From the NCBI GenBank assembly GCA_045617585.1, contig JAZLIW010000162.1, forward strand, positions 1 through 56,889: a DNA stretch of 56,889 bases, in the 5' to 3' direction. The notes beneath the pieces were generated by a model, which ran no database searches, was not told the origin of the DNA, and was given only the letters and a program-made list of their open reading frames with translations. Shown in pieces: positions 34,499-42,778 of the stretch. Every line of letters starts with the position of its first letter. Position 1 is the stretch's first letter. Source of the stretch: CAKRZE01 sp045617585. GTDB lineage: Bacteria; Bacillota; Clostridia; Oscillospirales; CAG-272. Made by a program: the position numbers and the translations under genes.

Positions 34499-34975
34499 AT
34501 GGAACGGATCATCATAGCCGCTTTTTTCCTGCTGTATTATAATATCAGCGGCCTGGCAACAACGAATATATTGAGACTCACCTCGGGAAACGAGCTTCCG
34601 GTGCTTTCTTCAAAGTGCGTTTGCGGGTATTGCGGAGCACCGATAACGCCGTTTTTTCAGTTGCCGATACTCTCCTTTCTTGTTTGCGGGGGAAAATGCA
34701 AGTCGTGCAAGGGCCGCATTCCTGTCGGTGCTCTGCTTTTGGAAATAGCAGTATTGACCGGAATGTTTCTAATAACGGCGTTGCTGCAATATTCACTGAC
34801 AGGAGTCGTTCTTAGCTTTCTGTTCTACGAAGCAATACGGATCATAATGATTGCCATATACGGCAGAAGAAGCAGGAACTTTGCGAAGCAATACTGCATT
34901 GCGGTGCTTGCGATGATCCCATATTTTTTGGTCTCGTTATTTGCTGCGTTGATTTATACGGCGGTACGTGTTTGA
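34499..34975 (+). CDS. Orphan four-cysteine N-terminal domain of prepilin peptidase (non-catalytic)
   Basis: 158 residues. After an initial membrane segment, the sequence carries CGYC (Cys42, Cys45), then PITPFFQLPILSFL, then GKCKSC (Cys67, Cys70) and RIPVGALLLEI: the zinc-binding cysteine domain found at the start of PilD-type prepilin peptidases. The rest is hydrophobic but has no GxGD and no paired aspartates, so it cannot be a full peptidase. The catalytic peptidase at 13351 lacks exactly this domain. The gene ends the glycosyltransferase cluster, three bases after the third transferase. I infer a helper of prepilin maturation or a relic. Confidence 0.82.
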   Translation: MERIIIAAFFLLYYNISGLATTNILRLTSGNELPVLSSKCVCGYCGAPITPFFQLPILSFLVCGGKCKSCKGRIPVGALLLEIAVLTGMFLITALLQYSLTGVVLSFLFYEAIRIIMIAIYGRRSRNFAKQYCIAVLAMIPYFLVSLFAALIYTAVRV

Positions 34976-35198
34976 ACGTATGAACTGCACCCGGAACCGT
35001 ATTGCGTCAGGTTCCATACCTTGGCCTCCAAAAACGCATAACCCGAAATTACATTGATGAACGTTCGATTTTGAAAGAAGAAACGCTTCAGCGGTTTCAG
35101 ACGGTATTTTGTTGAGGGGGAGAGGGCGTTGAGCATAATGATACGACGGCAATCCGATCGGGACAAAAGGTGTTGATACAGAAAAATAGTTTTTACTA
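34976..35198. other. Intergenic region, no gene recognised
   Basis: Between the orphan peptidase domain and the promoter at 35199, I see no convincing gene. Open frames on either strand lack ribosome sites and family features. It may hold the decayed end of a transcript or an untranslated spacer. Confidence 0.5.
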
Positions 35199-35227
35199 TT
35201 GATAAGATGAGATGCTGATGCTATAAT
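35199..35227 (+). promoter_or_regulatory. Promoter for the 35410-37073 gene pair
   Basis: TTGATA, 17 bases, TATAAT. The predicted start is near 35234, giving a leader of about 175 nt before the ATG at 35410. Within this leader I see no recognised riboswitch. Confidence 0.7.
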
Positions 35228-35409
35228 AGAAAAAAGCAAGTGAAAAGAAATCAACGGGACGATGGGATCAGGGTCCTGCTGATACCGACGTCGGGAGCCG
35301 GAATGAAAAGACGGCGGTTTGAACGATCTGATGAGGGCCGGACGGCGTTGGAACGGTCTTTGGACATCCGTTTGGTTTTTTGCGATTTGTTCGAAAAAGG
35401 GGATCTATC

Positions 35410-36006
35410 ATGATACTGAGAAAAGGGTGTACCGTGCCGTTCCCGGAAAAGCTGGAAGAAGGGTATTGCGTTTCGGACGGGTATATCTTCGCGAACGTTT
35501 CCGCTGACAAGATCAAAGACATAATGGCACGATTCATTCGTATGCACAAGGAGCCCGTTTTCTTTATTTTGGAGCTTCCCACAAAACAGGAAGACGAAGC
35601 GGAAGCGCCCGGCGGATTCGTGAAGGAACTGCACAAGGATGTGTACTACATCGACGGCTGTTCCGCGGAGGAAGCGCTGACCGTCCTGAGCAGCGTCGGT
35701 GATCTGCTGATCAATGACGGTCTGAGTTCATTCGGCTTCGGCGGGCACGAATCCAACGATGAGATCATGTTCGGAAAGTATAATATCACAACGGTATTCA
35801 GCTCGGATCTTACCAAATACGGTCCGTTTTTCGAACGGTGCGGTATCGGACGGGTGGATCATCTGGTCACAGCCTGGGACACGTTTTCAAAAGAACATCC
35901 CGGGTGCTGCGAAAGAGTCCGGACAGACGGAAGAGACGTCTGTTCCATTCCTGAGCAGTATGCCGACCGTGGGATGTATCTGGCAGAGCGGCGCGCTGAC
36001 GATTGA
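35410..36006 (+). CDS. Conserved-looking hypothetical protein
   Basis: A 198-residue soluble protein with no signal peptide or membrane segment. It is acidic and alternates helices and strands; notable stretches are YYIDGCSAEEAL, LSSFGFGGHESNDEIMFGKYN and GPFFERCGIGRVDHLVTAWDTF. I do not recognise the family. ATG 35410 has AAAAGGGGAT upstream as the ribosome site. It shares a promoter with the hydrolase gene, which begins 41 bases after its stop. Confidence 0.7.
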   Translation: MILRKGCTVPFPEKLEEGYCVSDGYIFANVSADKIKDIMARFIRMHKEPVFFILELPTKQEDEAEAPGGFVKELHKDVYYIDGCSAEEALTVLSSVGDLLINDGLSSFGFGGHESNDEIMFGKYNITTVFSSDLTKYGPFFERCGIGRVDHLVTAWDTFSKEHPGCCERVRTDGRDVCSIPEQYADRGMYLAERRADD

Positions 36007-36047
36007 CCGCGCGGATATGACGATACGAACGATAGGAGGGAACGGCA

Positions 36048-37073
36048 GTGCGCTTTACCTATACTGAGCCTGACGGCGCGGGCAATTCATACAGAGAACG
36101 GTACGAGAAGGGCATTTGCGGCGTCATGGAGAGGCGCAGAAAGGAACTGGACGAGCGCCGGATGGCCGCGCACGCGGGCATTCTGCGCGATCCGGAACCG
36201 TGGAGAGAAAAACTGCGGCTTCTTCTCGGCTGGCCGCTGACGGAGGAAAGGACCGGGCTGCCCTCCTGCACCGAAGAATTCGTGACGGAAAACGAAGGGA
36301 TCCGGATTGACCGTATGACCTTTGAGGTCATGCCGGGGCTCCCTGCCTACGGAATGCTTTTCCGCCATACGGATGACCGTGACAGGCCGCTCGTCTTCTC
36401 CCTGCACGGGGGCATGGGTTCGCCCGAGCTCAGCGGCGGCGTCATGGAGCGGGGGACGACCAACTATAACGACATGGTCGAGCGGTTTCTGTCTGCCGGG
36501 GCGAACGTGTTCGCGCCGCAGCTCCTCATGTGGGATCCGGGCCTCCACGCCATGAACGATACGCGAACCGCGGATCAGATACGCCTGATCACGGATACGA
36601 GGCTCCGGCTGATGGGCGGCTCGATCACCGCGCTTGAGATCTTCTGTATGCAGCGGGAGCTGGATCTGTTCTGCACGATGCCGTGGGTCGATCCCGGGCG
36701 GATCGGGATCGGCGGGCTGTCATACGGAGGCTTCTACTCCCTCTATACGGCTGCCGTCGAAACGAGATTCAAGGCAGCGCTGGTCTCCTGCGATTTCTCG
36801 GACAGATTTACCTATTGCAGCACCGACTACGTCTGGAAAGGCGCGGCGGAGAGCGTCACCGACGCCGAGGCGGCGCTGCTGGTCCATCCGAGAAAGCTGT
36901 TCGTCCAGATGGCGGACGAGGATCAGCTGACGGATATCGGGGTCGCAGAGCAAGAGGCGGAAAGAGTCGGAGCCGACGGAGAGGGCTGGTTTGCGTTCCG
37001 CACGTTTCACGGCGTACACGAGTTCGCGCCGGACGACGAAGACGTTTCGCGCTTCCTCGACGCTTTGCGGTGA
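36048..37073 (+). CDS. Alpha/beta hydrolase (esterase/dienelactone hydrolase-like)
   Basis: A 341-residue cytoplasmic alpha/beta hydrolase. The oxyanion region is PLVFSLHGGMGSPE (about 116-130), the nucleophile Ser225 lies in GGLSYGG, and the catalytic His lies in GVHEF near residue 324. The Asp is likely in the ADEDQLT segment after strand 7. There is no signal peptide, so it probably acts on an internal small ester or acyl substrate, or a drug-like compound. The GTG start follows AGGAGGGAA (36031-36039). The gene is co-transcribed with the preceding hypothetical gene. Confidence 0.85.
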   Translation: MRFTYTEPDGAGNSYRERYEKGICGVMERRRKELDERRMAAHAGILRDPEPWREKLRLLLGWPLTEERTGLPSCTEEFVTENEGIRIDRMTFEVMPGLPAYGMLFRHTDDRDRPLVFSLHGGMGSPELSGGVMERGTTNYNDMVERFLSAGANVFAPQLLMWDPGLHAMNDTRTADQIRLITDTRLRLMGGSITALEIFCMQRELDLFCTMPWVDPGRIGIGGLSYGGFYSLYTAAVETRFKAALVSCDFSDRFTYCSTDYVWKGAAESVTDAEAALLVHPRKLFVQMADEDQLTDIGVAEQEAERVGADGEGWFAFRTFHGVHEFAPDDEDVSRFLDALR

Positions 37074-37195
37074 ATGCCTTGCCGGAGATCCGGTTTTTGC
37101 TTCAAATCCTGAACGGACGCAAAAAACAGTGACGCGCATCCCGGACGATCCCGCGGCAGACGCATACCGGAAGGGCGCAGGAAAGGAGAAAGTTA

Positions 37196-37315
37196 ATGGA
37201 AAACAAAAAGGCCGAATATGAAGAACCGACCGCGGAAGTCGTTTCCTTTGAAGAACAGGACGTCGTTGCGGAAAGCCTTCCGACGGAGATGGACGAGATC
37301 CCGGATAAGCCCTGA
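37196..37315 (+). CDS. 39-residue acidic peptide, possible peptide precursor
   Basis: This short gene has a strong ribosome site, AAAGGAG at 37182-37188, seven bases before the ATG. The product begins MENKKAEYEEPTAEVV, has FEEQDVVAES in the middle and ends in DEIPDKP. Short Clostridia peptides of the form YExPxxEVVxFExxDVV are often seen next to unrelated genes; their function is mostly unknown, and some have been suspected as RiPP-like precursors. No modification enzyme is visible nearby. A terminator lies about 90 bases downstream. The gene follows the hydrolase by 122 bases and may be on the same transcript. Confidence 0.65.
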   Translation: MENKKAEYEEPTAEVVSFEEQDVVAESLPTEMDEIPDKP

Positions 37316-37404
37316 ACCGGCGGGAAATTTCCGTATCCCCGTGACGCGCCGAAGGAGACAGACGGAAGAACGGATCGGCCGCGGCGATGTCTGCGCGAAA
37401 AAAC

Positions 37405-37451
37405 GAAACTCCTGCAATCGGGAATTATTCCCGTATGCAGGAGTATTTTCG
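37405..37451. terminator. Bidirectional terminator between convergent genes
   Basis: ACTCCTGCA pairs with TGCAGGAGT, enclosing an inner CGGGAATTATTCCCG stem. T-rich sequence follows on the plus strand (ATTTTCG) and A-rich sequence precedes (AAAAAACG). It can stop the rightward peptide transcript and the leftward GH172 gene. Confidence 0.75.
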
Positions 37452-37517
37452 TTCGTTTGGCCGGGAGAGGGAAGGTCGGACGCACCGTTTTCCGTCAGAG
37501 CGGGCGCCGCGGGGCGG

Positions 37518-38609
37518 TCACTTCACTCTCGGCAGACGTTCTTCCGGCGGAAGCATTGCCGGGAATTTCTTGTGCGGCTCGTCCTGATACCAGTACGCGA
37601 CGCTTGCGATATCGTTCTCACGGTCGTTTGCATGACCGTGCTCGATGCTGACGCGCAGCTTCTTCGTGAACGGGACGGGGTCAACGATATGGTAGCGGTA
37701 TACCGCGACCTTGCCGGAGCCGTGATGTTCCCACACGGGCTCGTCCGGCGCCTCGGACCACGGTTCGCCGTGATAGAGGTTGTGCGTGTGCTGCATGCCC
37801 CACGCGTGGCAGAGATAGTCTTCACTGCCGGTGCCGTGAAGGTCCGGCGGCCAGGAACCGCCGAAATCGTCGGTCCCGTCTTCGCGGTCGATGAAGAACA
37901 TATCGTCGCCTTCCCCCCACCAGCCGCCGATGAGGTTGTCCACGCTCATGCTCATGCCGATGAAGTTGCCGCGGCCCTCCGCGTTCAGGATCAGATAATT
38001 ATACCGGTCGGTCAGGTTGACCTGTTCGGAGAGCATCGCCGCGCACTCCTTGCTGTCGTCCCTTTTGACGACGGCGGGATTCTCGCGTCTCCACATCGCG
38101 TGCAGATACAGAGTATCCTCCGGCAGGGAATCGTGCTTTTCCCAGTCGATATAGAAGTAAAACGCGTTGATCGGCAGACCGTCTGCCTGCTCGTTGACGG
38201 CCTCGATCCTTGCGGATTTCCGGAAGGGCATCGGCAGCCAGCAGTTCATGGCAACGCCTTCGCCCTGACGGTTTGGATCGTTCGCGGAGCAGGAAAACGC
38301 CGCGCAGCTGTAAGTATAGGAGCGGCTGTGACCGAGGCCGAAGAAATCGCCGACCGGGCAGAGCACGGAGGGCTCCTCCTCGTCGTCCCAGGTGATCTTC
38401 AGCAGGATGCGGCGGAGATAGAACGGATCGGGGGAAGCGATGGTGAACCAGACGTGCTTGATGATGCCCGGACCTTTGAGGTCGGCGAGGACCTTGGTTT
38501 CGCCCGGTCCGATAAACCAGGCGTCGCCGTTCCTGCCGGACTTGTCCCAGCTGCTTTCGCGCTTTCTCGTGAAATTCGATGCCCTGGTCAGATTCATGAA
38601 ATCGTTCAT
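37518..38609 (-). CDS. GH172-family glycoside hydrolase (DUF2961)
   Basis: A 363-residue cytoplasmic-looking protein with no signal peptide. It has the DUF2961/GH172 signature: an N-terminal RASNFTRKRESSWDKSGRNGDAW region, GPGIIKHVWFT, then late GTGSEDYLCHAWG with acidic catalytic candidates and EPVWEH. Known GH172 members act on alpha-D-fructofuranosyl or alpha-D-arabinofuranosyl links. The start is the ATG at 38609, preceded by AGAAAGGGAT; a longer in-frame start at 38723 lies at the promoter -35 box and is not used. The promoter at 38695-38723 drives it leftward, divergent from the neighbouring glycosidase lipoprotein. Members lacking signals probably finish degradation of imported oligosaccharides. 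Confidence 0.88.
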   Translation of the reverse strand: MNDFMNLTRASNFTRKRESSWDKSGRNGDAWFIGPGETKVLADLKGPGIIKHVWFTIASPDPFYLRRILLKITWDDEEEPSVLCPVGDFFGLGHSRSYTYSCAAFSCSANDPNRQGEGVAMNCWLPMPFRKSARIEAVNEQADGLPINAFYFYIDWEKHDSLPEDTLYLHAMWRRENPAVVKRDDSKECAAMLSEQVNLTDRYNYLILNAEGRGNFIGMSMSVDNLIGGWWGEGDDMFFIDREDGTDDFGGSWPPDLHGTGSEDYLCHAWGMQHTHNLYHGEPWSEAPDEPVWEHHGSGKVAVYRYHIVDPVPFTKKLRVSIEHGHANDRENDIASVAYWYQDEPHKKFPAMLPPEERLPRVK

Positions 38610-38694
38610 ACGGATCCCTTTCTGCCGGTACTTCCGGCCTCTCCCGGATATTCCGGGACGGATTTTGTTCGTCATATCCATAGCCGTCAGATTC

Positions 38695-38723
38695 ACTATA
38701 TCATATTTCTCCGCACCGTACAA
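38695..38723 (-). promoter_or_regulatory. Promoter of the GH172 gene
   Basis: On the minus strand TTGTAC (38723-38718), a 17-base spacer, TATAGT (38700-38695). Divergent from the promoter at 38809-38837; the 85 bases between their -35 boxes could hold shared operator sites, though I see no clear palindrome. Confidence 0.75.
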
Positions 38724-38808
38724 TAATTTTTTGCAAACGAAGTGTGAACGAAGTTTGACCGTCTGCCGCTTTCCGACGGTCGGATCGCGGCGCGTTTTCA
38801 GATTCTTC

Positions 38809-38837
38809 TTGCATTTATCCGCGGTTTATGATATAGT
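38809..38837 (+). promoter_or_regulatory. Promoter of the glycosidase lipoprotein gene
   Basis: TTGCAT, 17 bases, TATAGT. The -10 box is identical to that of the divergent GH172 promoter. The transcription start would be near 38844, about 24 bases before the ATG at 38868. Confidence 0.75.
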
Positions 38838-38867
38838 AGTATCAGAAACAAATCCGGAGGGAACGAT

Positions 38868-40967
38868 ATGAAACGAATTTCTGCTTCACGGCGCGCACTT
38901 GCGCTGATTTTTGCGCTGACCCTGATGCTTCCCACGCTGATCTGCTGCGATCCCGGGAAGGGACCCGGCGGAGAGACGCAAGGGGAAACCGGGCCGGAAA
39001 AGAACGAGCCCTTCGCCTTCGGCGACGATATCGTGGTCGTAAGAGGCGAGCTTTCCACCGACGGTGAGACGACGGCGGCGAAAAAGTTGGTAAGCGGGAT
39101 CAAGGAAAAGACCGGGGTCTCCCTGGAATTCAAGACTGACTGGATCAAGGAGGGCTATTCGGAGCCCGCGGAACGCGAGATCCTCGTCGGGAAAACCAAC
39201 CGTCCCGAGGCTGAGGGACTGAAAACGGACGGCTACGGAGATTATCTCATCCGTCTCGTCGGGAAGAAAATCGTCATCCTCGGTTCGGACGATAACGCGC
39301 TGCTGCGCGGCGTGGAGCGGTTTCTTGCCGATTACGTGAACGAAAGCGGCTTTACGTTCACCGACACGCTTGACGAATACTACGATAAGAGCGAAGCGAT
39401 AAAAGGAGAGATATCCGACGATATGAAAGGAACGCTGAAGGTCAATTACGACAAGATCATCAATCCGGAGATCATCGGCGGCGGTGTCAACTTTGACTTC
39501 TCCTCCTACGTCTTCATCAACCTTATCAACGGCGGCGAGTGGGGCACGGGCTCCCTCCGCAGCCAGCATATCCCGTTCTCCAAGTCCAAGTCGGTCATCG
39601 ACGGCCTCTGGAAGGATTACTTCGAGGTGCTGGACTATACCGGAATGTCGTACGTCCGCCTGAACGTTTCCTTCACGATGTGGGAGCCGATCAACGACAA
39701 CGACGATCCGTTCGATACCGATTTCGATAAGGGCTTCATTTTCTCTCCGCACTTCACCGAGCGTGAGGACGCGGTCGGCACGGTCGAGACCGGGTTCCCC
39801 TACCTCAACCTCGCCTATCTCGAGGCCTTCTACCGTCTGCTCGATCACTTTGAAGAAAAGGGAATGTACGTCATCCTCGCCAACTGGGACAACGGCTCCG
39901 AGGCGCTCGGCTTCTGCCCGCCCGGCACCAACTGGATGGCGACCAAGGGCGCTGACGGCAAGCCGCTCGGCAGAGGAAGCGATCTGAACGTTGCTGACCT
40001 CGACGAATACGCCGAGACCTTTGCCGCGATCATGTACCATCTGGTCGAGGAGAAGGGCTATACCTGCGTCAAGGGCTTCTCCTTCTACAACGAGCCTGAA
40101 AACCTGAAGGACGGGCAGAACCTCCTCTGTAAGGTCTATAATAAGTTTGGCGAGCACCTGACCCGCCTCGGTATCCGCGAAAAAACGCTGATCCAGGCGT
40201 TCGACGGCGCCATCACGTGGATGGCGTGCGACAACGGCAACCCGAACCGCATCACTGATATGTCGAAGGTCTGCGGCGACAATATGGATATCTTCTCGCT
40301 CCATATGTACCTCGCCACCGTGGAATCGGGCGCAAAGGTCGCCGGCACGGACGTCAGAGGCACCGTCTCGTCCTATACGATCCCCGAGGTGCAGCGGCTT
40401 CTGAAGCAGGCGGGCGACAAGCCGCTCGTCATCGGGGAGCTCGGGACCTTTGCCTTCAACGACGCGAACGCGGAGGGAAGCAAAAAGAATTATATGTCCC
40501 GCATCCTCGCCGCGGAGAGCGCGATCGAGCTCTTCAACGCGGGCGTCAAGGGCTACGGCCTCTGGATCTATAACTGCTATCTGCATAACTACTATACGAT
40601 GCTCGATTACGACCCGAACGACTCACATCGCATCATTCCCGACGACGTGAACTATTATCCCTCCTCGCTGATCATCAAATATCTCCCCGGCGGCACCGAT
40701 ATCGTGGAGACCGAGGTGACCGGATGCGAGGACTCCTACAAGCACGTCTGGGCGTGCGCGGGCATCCGTCCGGACGGCGGCAAGACCATCCTGATCGTCA
40801 ACGACGGTGAGGAGGCTGCCGAGGTATCGCTCTCCGGCAAAGAGACCTACCAATGCTTCTTCGTCGATCCCGAACATACCGGAAACATCTACGAGGACGG
40901 GACCGTGACGGACACGCTCGTGCTGCGCCCCTACTCCATCGTCGTCCTGACCGACAAGCCGTACTGA
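38868..40967 (+). CDS. Clan GH-A glycoside hydrolase lipoprotein (GH5-like)
   Basis: A 699-residue lipoprotein; the lipobox ends in LICC (Cys26/27), followed by a Gly/Glu-rich linker. Residues about 45-170 contain ILVGKTNRPEA and NALLRGVERFL, like the N-terminal domain of alpha-glucuronidase-type and related hydrolases. Residues about 200-600 form a TIM-barrel glycosidase: general acid/base in FYNEPEN (about 407) and nucleophile in VIGELGTF (about 523), as expected for GH-A enzymes. A C-terminal beta domain follows. It acts on the cell surface on a beta-linked polysaccharide; the precise substrate is not readable. AAATCCGGAGGG precedes the ATG. Confidence 0.85.
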   Translation: MKRISASRRALALIFALTLMLPTLICCDPGKGPGGETQGETGPEKNEPFAFGDDIVVVRGELSTDGETTAAKKLVSGIKEKTGVSLEFKTDWIKEGYSEPAEREILVGKTNRPEAEGLKTDGYGDYLIRLVGKKIVILGSDDNALLRGVERFLADYVNESGFTFTDTLDEYYDKSEAIKGEISDDMKGTLKVNYDKIINPEIIGGGVNFDFSSYVFINLINGGEWGTGSLRSQHIPFSKSKSVIDGLWKDYFEVLDYTGMSYVRLNVSFTMWEPINDNDDPFDTDFDKGFIFSPHFTEREDAVGTVETGFPYLNLAYLEAFYRLLDHFEEKGMYVILANWDNGSEALGFCPPGTNWMATKGADGKPLGRGSDLNVADLDEYAETFAAIMYHLVEEKGYTCVKGFSFYNEPENLKDGQNLLCKVYNKFGEHLTRLGIREKTLIQAFDGAITWMACDNGNPNRITDMSKVCGDNMDIFSLHMYLATVESGAKVAGTDVRGTVSSYTIPEVQRLLKQAGDKPLVIGELGTFAFNDANAEGSKKNYMSRILAAESAIELFNAGVKGYGLWIYNCYLHNYYTMLDYDPNDSHRIIPDDVNYYPSSLIIKYLPGGTDIVETEVTGCEDSYKHVWACAGIRPDGGKTILIVNDGEEAAEVSLSGKETYQCFFVDPEHTGNIYEDGTVTDTLVLRPYSIVVLTDKPY

Positions 40968-41051
40968 GCTCCGATCAAAACGGACAAACGGTGACCGCGC
41001 TCCGGGACAAAAAATCGTTCTCAAAATCTTTTATATATGCAGGAGGACTCC

Positions 41052-41639
41052 ATGATGAAACGGATTATAGCTTTACTGTCAGCCGTTATTTGTTTGTTTT
41101 TATTCGCCGCGTGCGGCGGTGATCCGGCAAAGGGCGGTACGGAACAGACCGGGACACAGAGCGGCAGCGAGACGGAGAACGGTCGGGCCGACCCCGCTTC
41201 TTCTGTGACGGACCCGGATCCGTCCGTGACCTCTCCCGAAACCGCGGGACCTGACCGGGGCAGCGGGATCGCCAGGATCAGCGGAGGAGCGGACGAAGTC
41301 GGTATTTATTCCGTCGTCGTCAGACTGACCGATCAGGCGGCAGACAAGGGTACCGTCGAGATGGTTTACTACGGGCCGAAGGGTACCCCGCAGGAAAATT
41401 CCGTCGTCAGCACGTTCCGTATCGAGTATGATAAGGGGGCTGACGGAACCTATGAAATCACGACGTTCTTCGACGGTGAATTGTATCAGAACCAGCATCA
41501 CAAGGACGAGGTGAAGGTGGTAAACACGTTCGGCGCGGCTCTCCGTGCCGGAAACGTGATCATTTCCTATACGCCTGACGGCGGGGAAACGCAGGAAATA
41601 TTCAGAGCTGACGCGGATTATTTCTACGCTGGAGACTGA
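41052..41639 (+). CDS. Small lipoprotein
   Basis: 195 residues: signal peptide and lipobox LFAAC (Cys21), a low-complexity Gly/Ser/Thr/Pro linker (25-80), then a compact beta-rich domain (about 80-195). No family is recognised. ATG 41052 is preferred over the in-frame ATG 41037 because AGGAGG (41041-41046) sits just before it; ATG 41055 is equally possible. It follows the surface glycosidase by 84 bases on the same strand and may be co-expressed with it. Confidence 0.78.
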   Translation: MMKRIIALLSAVICLFLFAACGGDPAKGGTEQTGTQSGSETENGRADPASSVTDPDPSVTSPETAGPDRGSGIARISGGADEVGIYSVVVRLTDQAADKGTVEMVYYGPKGTPQENSVVSTFRIEYDKGADGTYEITTFFDGELYQNQHHKDEVKVVNTFGAALRAGNVIISYTPDGGETQEIFRADADYFYAGD

Positions 41640-41677
41640 CTGACCGGTTTTCGCGCCGTTTCCGTCAAAAAATCAGT

Positions 41678-41733
41678 AAAAACTGCCTGCCCGAAGAGCA
41701 TCCGACTCTTTCGGCAGGCAGTTTGTTTTTTAT
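41678..41733. terminator. Bidirectional terminator between convergent operons
   Basis: AAACTGCCTGCC pairs with GGCAGGCAGTTT, and CGAAGAG/CTCTTTCG continue the stem inside. A T-run follows on the plus strand (GTTTGTTTTTTATTTG), and an A-run precedes it. It ends the 41052 gene and the leftward nucleoside hydrolase operon. Confidence 0.9.
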
Positions 41734-41778
41734 TTGTCTGTGCAGCAAAAAAGCATTCGATTTGCGGCTCGCGTCCCC

Positions 41779-42738
41779 TTACGTGAAAAGACGCTTCAGC
41801 TTCTCGTCGATCGCGGCGCCGAGCTGTTCGCGGGGGCAGGCGCATTCGATGATACTGTGCTGACCGCCGTGCGCGGCGTCGAAGTACGAGATGCCTTCGG
41901 GGGTGACCGTGATCCTGCCGGGCACCGTTCTGAAGAAATAGGGGCGGGTGCCGTAAAGGGCGTAGAAGGCGGTCGCGGGATCCCAGGAATGGTGGCCGTG
42001 CGTGCAGCAGCCGTAGACCTCCATGCAGTAGGAATCGGGAGTGCCGCCCTTTCCGGCGTCGTAGATCGGCTGACCGGAATAGAGACCGAAGCCGAGTTCA
42101 AACGGAGCGCAGGTGATCGGGACCGGGCACTCCTCAAACATATACCGTGCCGCCGGGATATTGCAGTAGATATTCCATTCCCACGTGGGTTTCACCGTGC
42201 CGTCCGGGCAAACCGCAGAGGGCTGCGGATCGCGCGCGTCCTGATGGGCAAAGCTGCAGCCCATCACGGCGATCTCGTCCACCGAGCGCTTCATCAGTTC
42301 TTTTCCGTCGAGAGGAGAGATGCCGTCGGGCTTGCTTGCGATCAGCGCGGCGATATTCGCCATGGAGCCGACCACGACGAGCGTTACGTGCCCGTTCTCC
42401 GCAAGGAGACGGCGCAGGACCGGAACGGCGTCGGGTACGGTATCGTAGGTCGGCGTGTCATCCCTGCCGTATTTTTTGACGACGAGGGGGGAATAGGTGC
42501 CGTGGTATTCCTTCCGTCCTTCGGGGATCGGCATCCGTCCCATCGGAAGGGCCTCGAAGCCGTGCTGGCGGAGGATCTCGTAGGCGCATCCGCAGGCATC
42601 GCGGCAGTCATACGAATAGGTGATCCCGAGCAGCTCGCATTCGCCCGCCTTGCAGGCGGAGAGCAGGAGATCAAGCGCGATGACGTCGTCGCAGTCGCCG
42701 CCGACGTCGGTATCGAAAATAATTTTTTTAGGCTCCAT
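41779..42738 (-). CDS. Inosine-uridine preferring nucleoside hydrolase family protein
   Basis: A 319-residue protein with the family's N-terminal metal site, FDTDVGGDCDD (residues 8-18), and no signal peptide. This family hydrolyses the N-glycosidic bond of ribonucleosides in the cytoplasm. A later His region (YGCCTHGHHSWDPATAFYALYG) matches the usual C-terminal active-site Asp/His segment. AAAGGGA precedes the ATG at 42738. It is the last gene of a leftward operon with the esterase and solute-binding protein upstream, spaced by 40 bases, which suggests use of a released sugar or nucleoside. Confidence 0.92.
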   Translation of the reverse strand: MEPKKIIFDTDVGGDCDDVIALDLLLSACKAGECELLGITYSYDCRDACGCAYEILRQHGFEALPMGRMPIPEGRKEYHGTYSPLVVKKYGRDDTPTYDTVPDAVPVLRRLLAENGHVTLVVVGSMANIAALIASKPDGISPLDGKELMKRSVDEIAVMGCSFAHQDARDPQPSAVCPDGTVKPTWEWNIYCNIPAARYMFEECPVPITCAPFELGFGLYSGQPIYDAGKGGTPDSYCMEVYGCCTHGHHSWDPATAFYALYGTRPYFFRTVPGRITVTPEGISYFDAAHGGQHSIIECACPREQLGAAIDEKLKRLFT

Positions 42739-42778
42739 CGTGATCCCTTTTCGCAGCGTTTTCGCGTTTCCGGTCCGG

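Noticed and set aside
37218..38726. Long plus-strand open frame opposite the GH172 gene
   Set aside because: It is a shadow frame. The minus-strand protein has a clear family signature, promoter and ribosome site.
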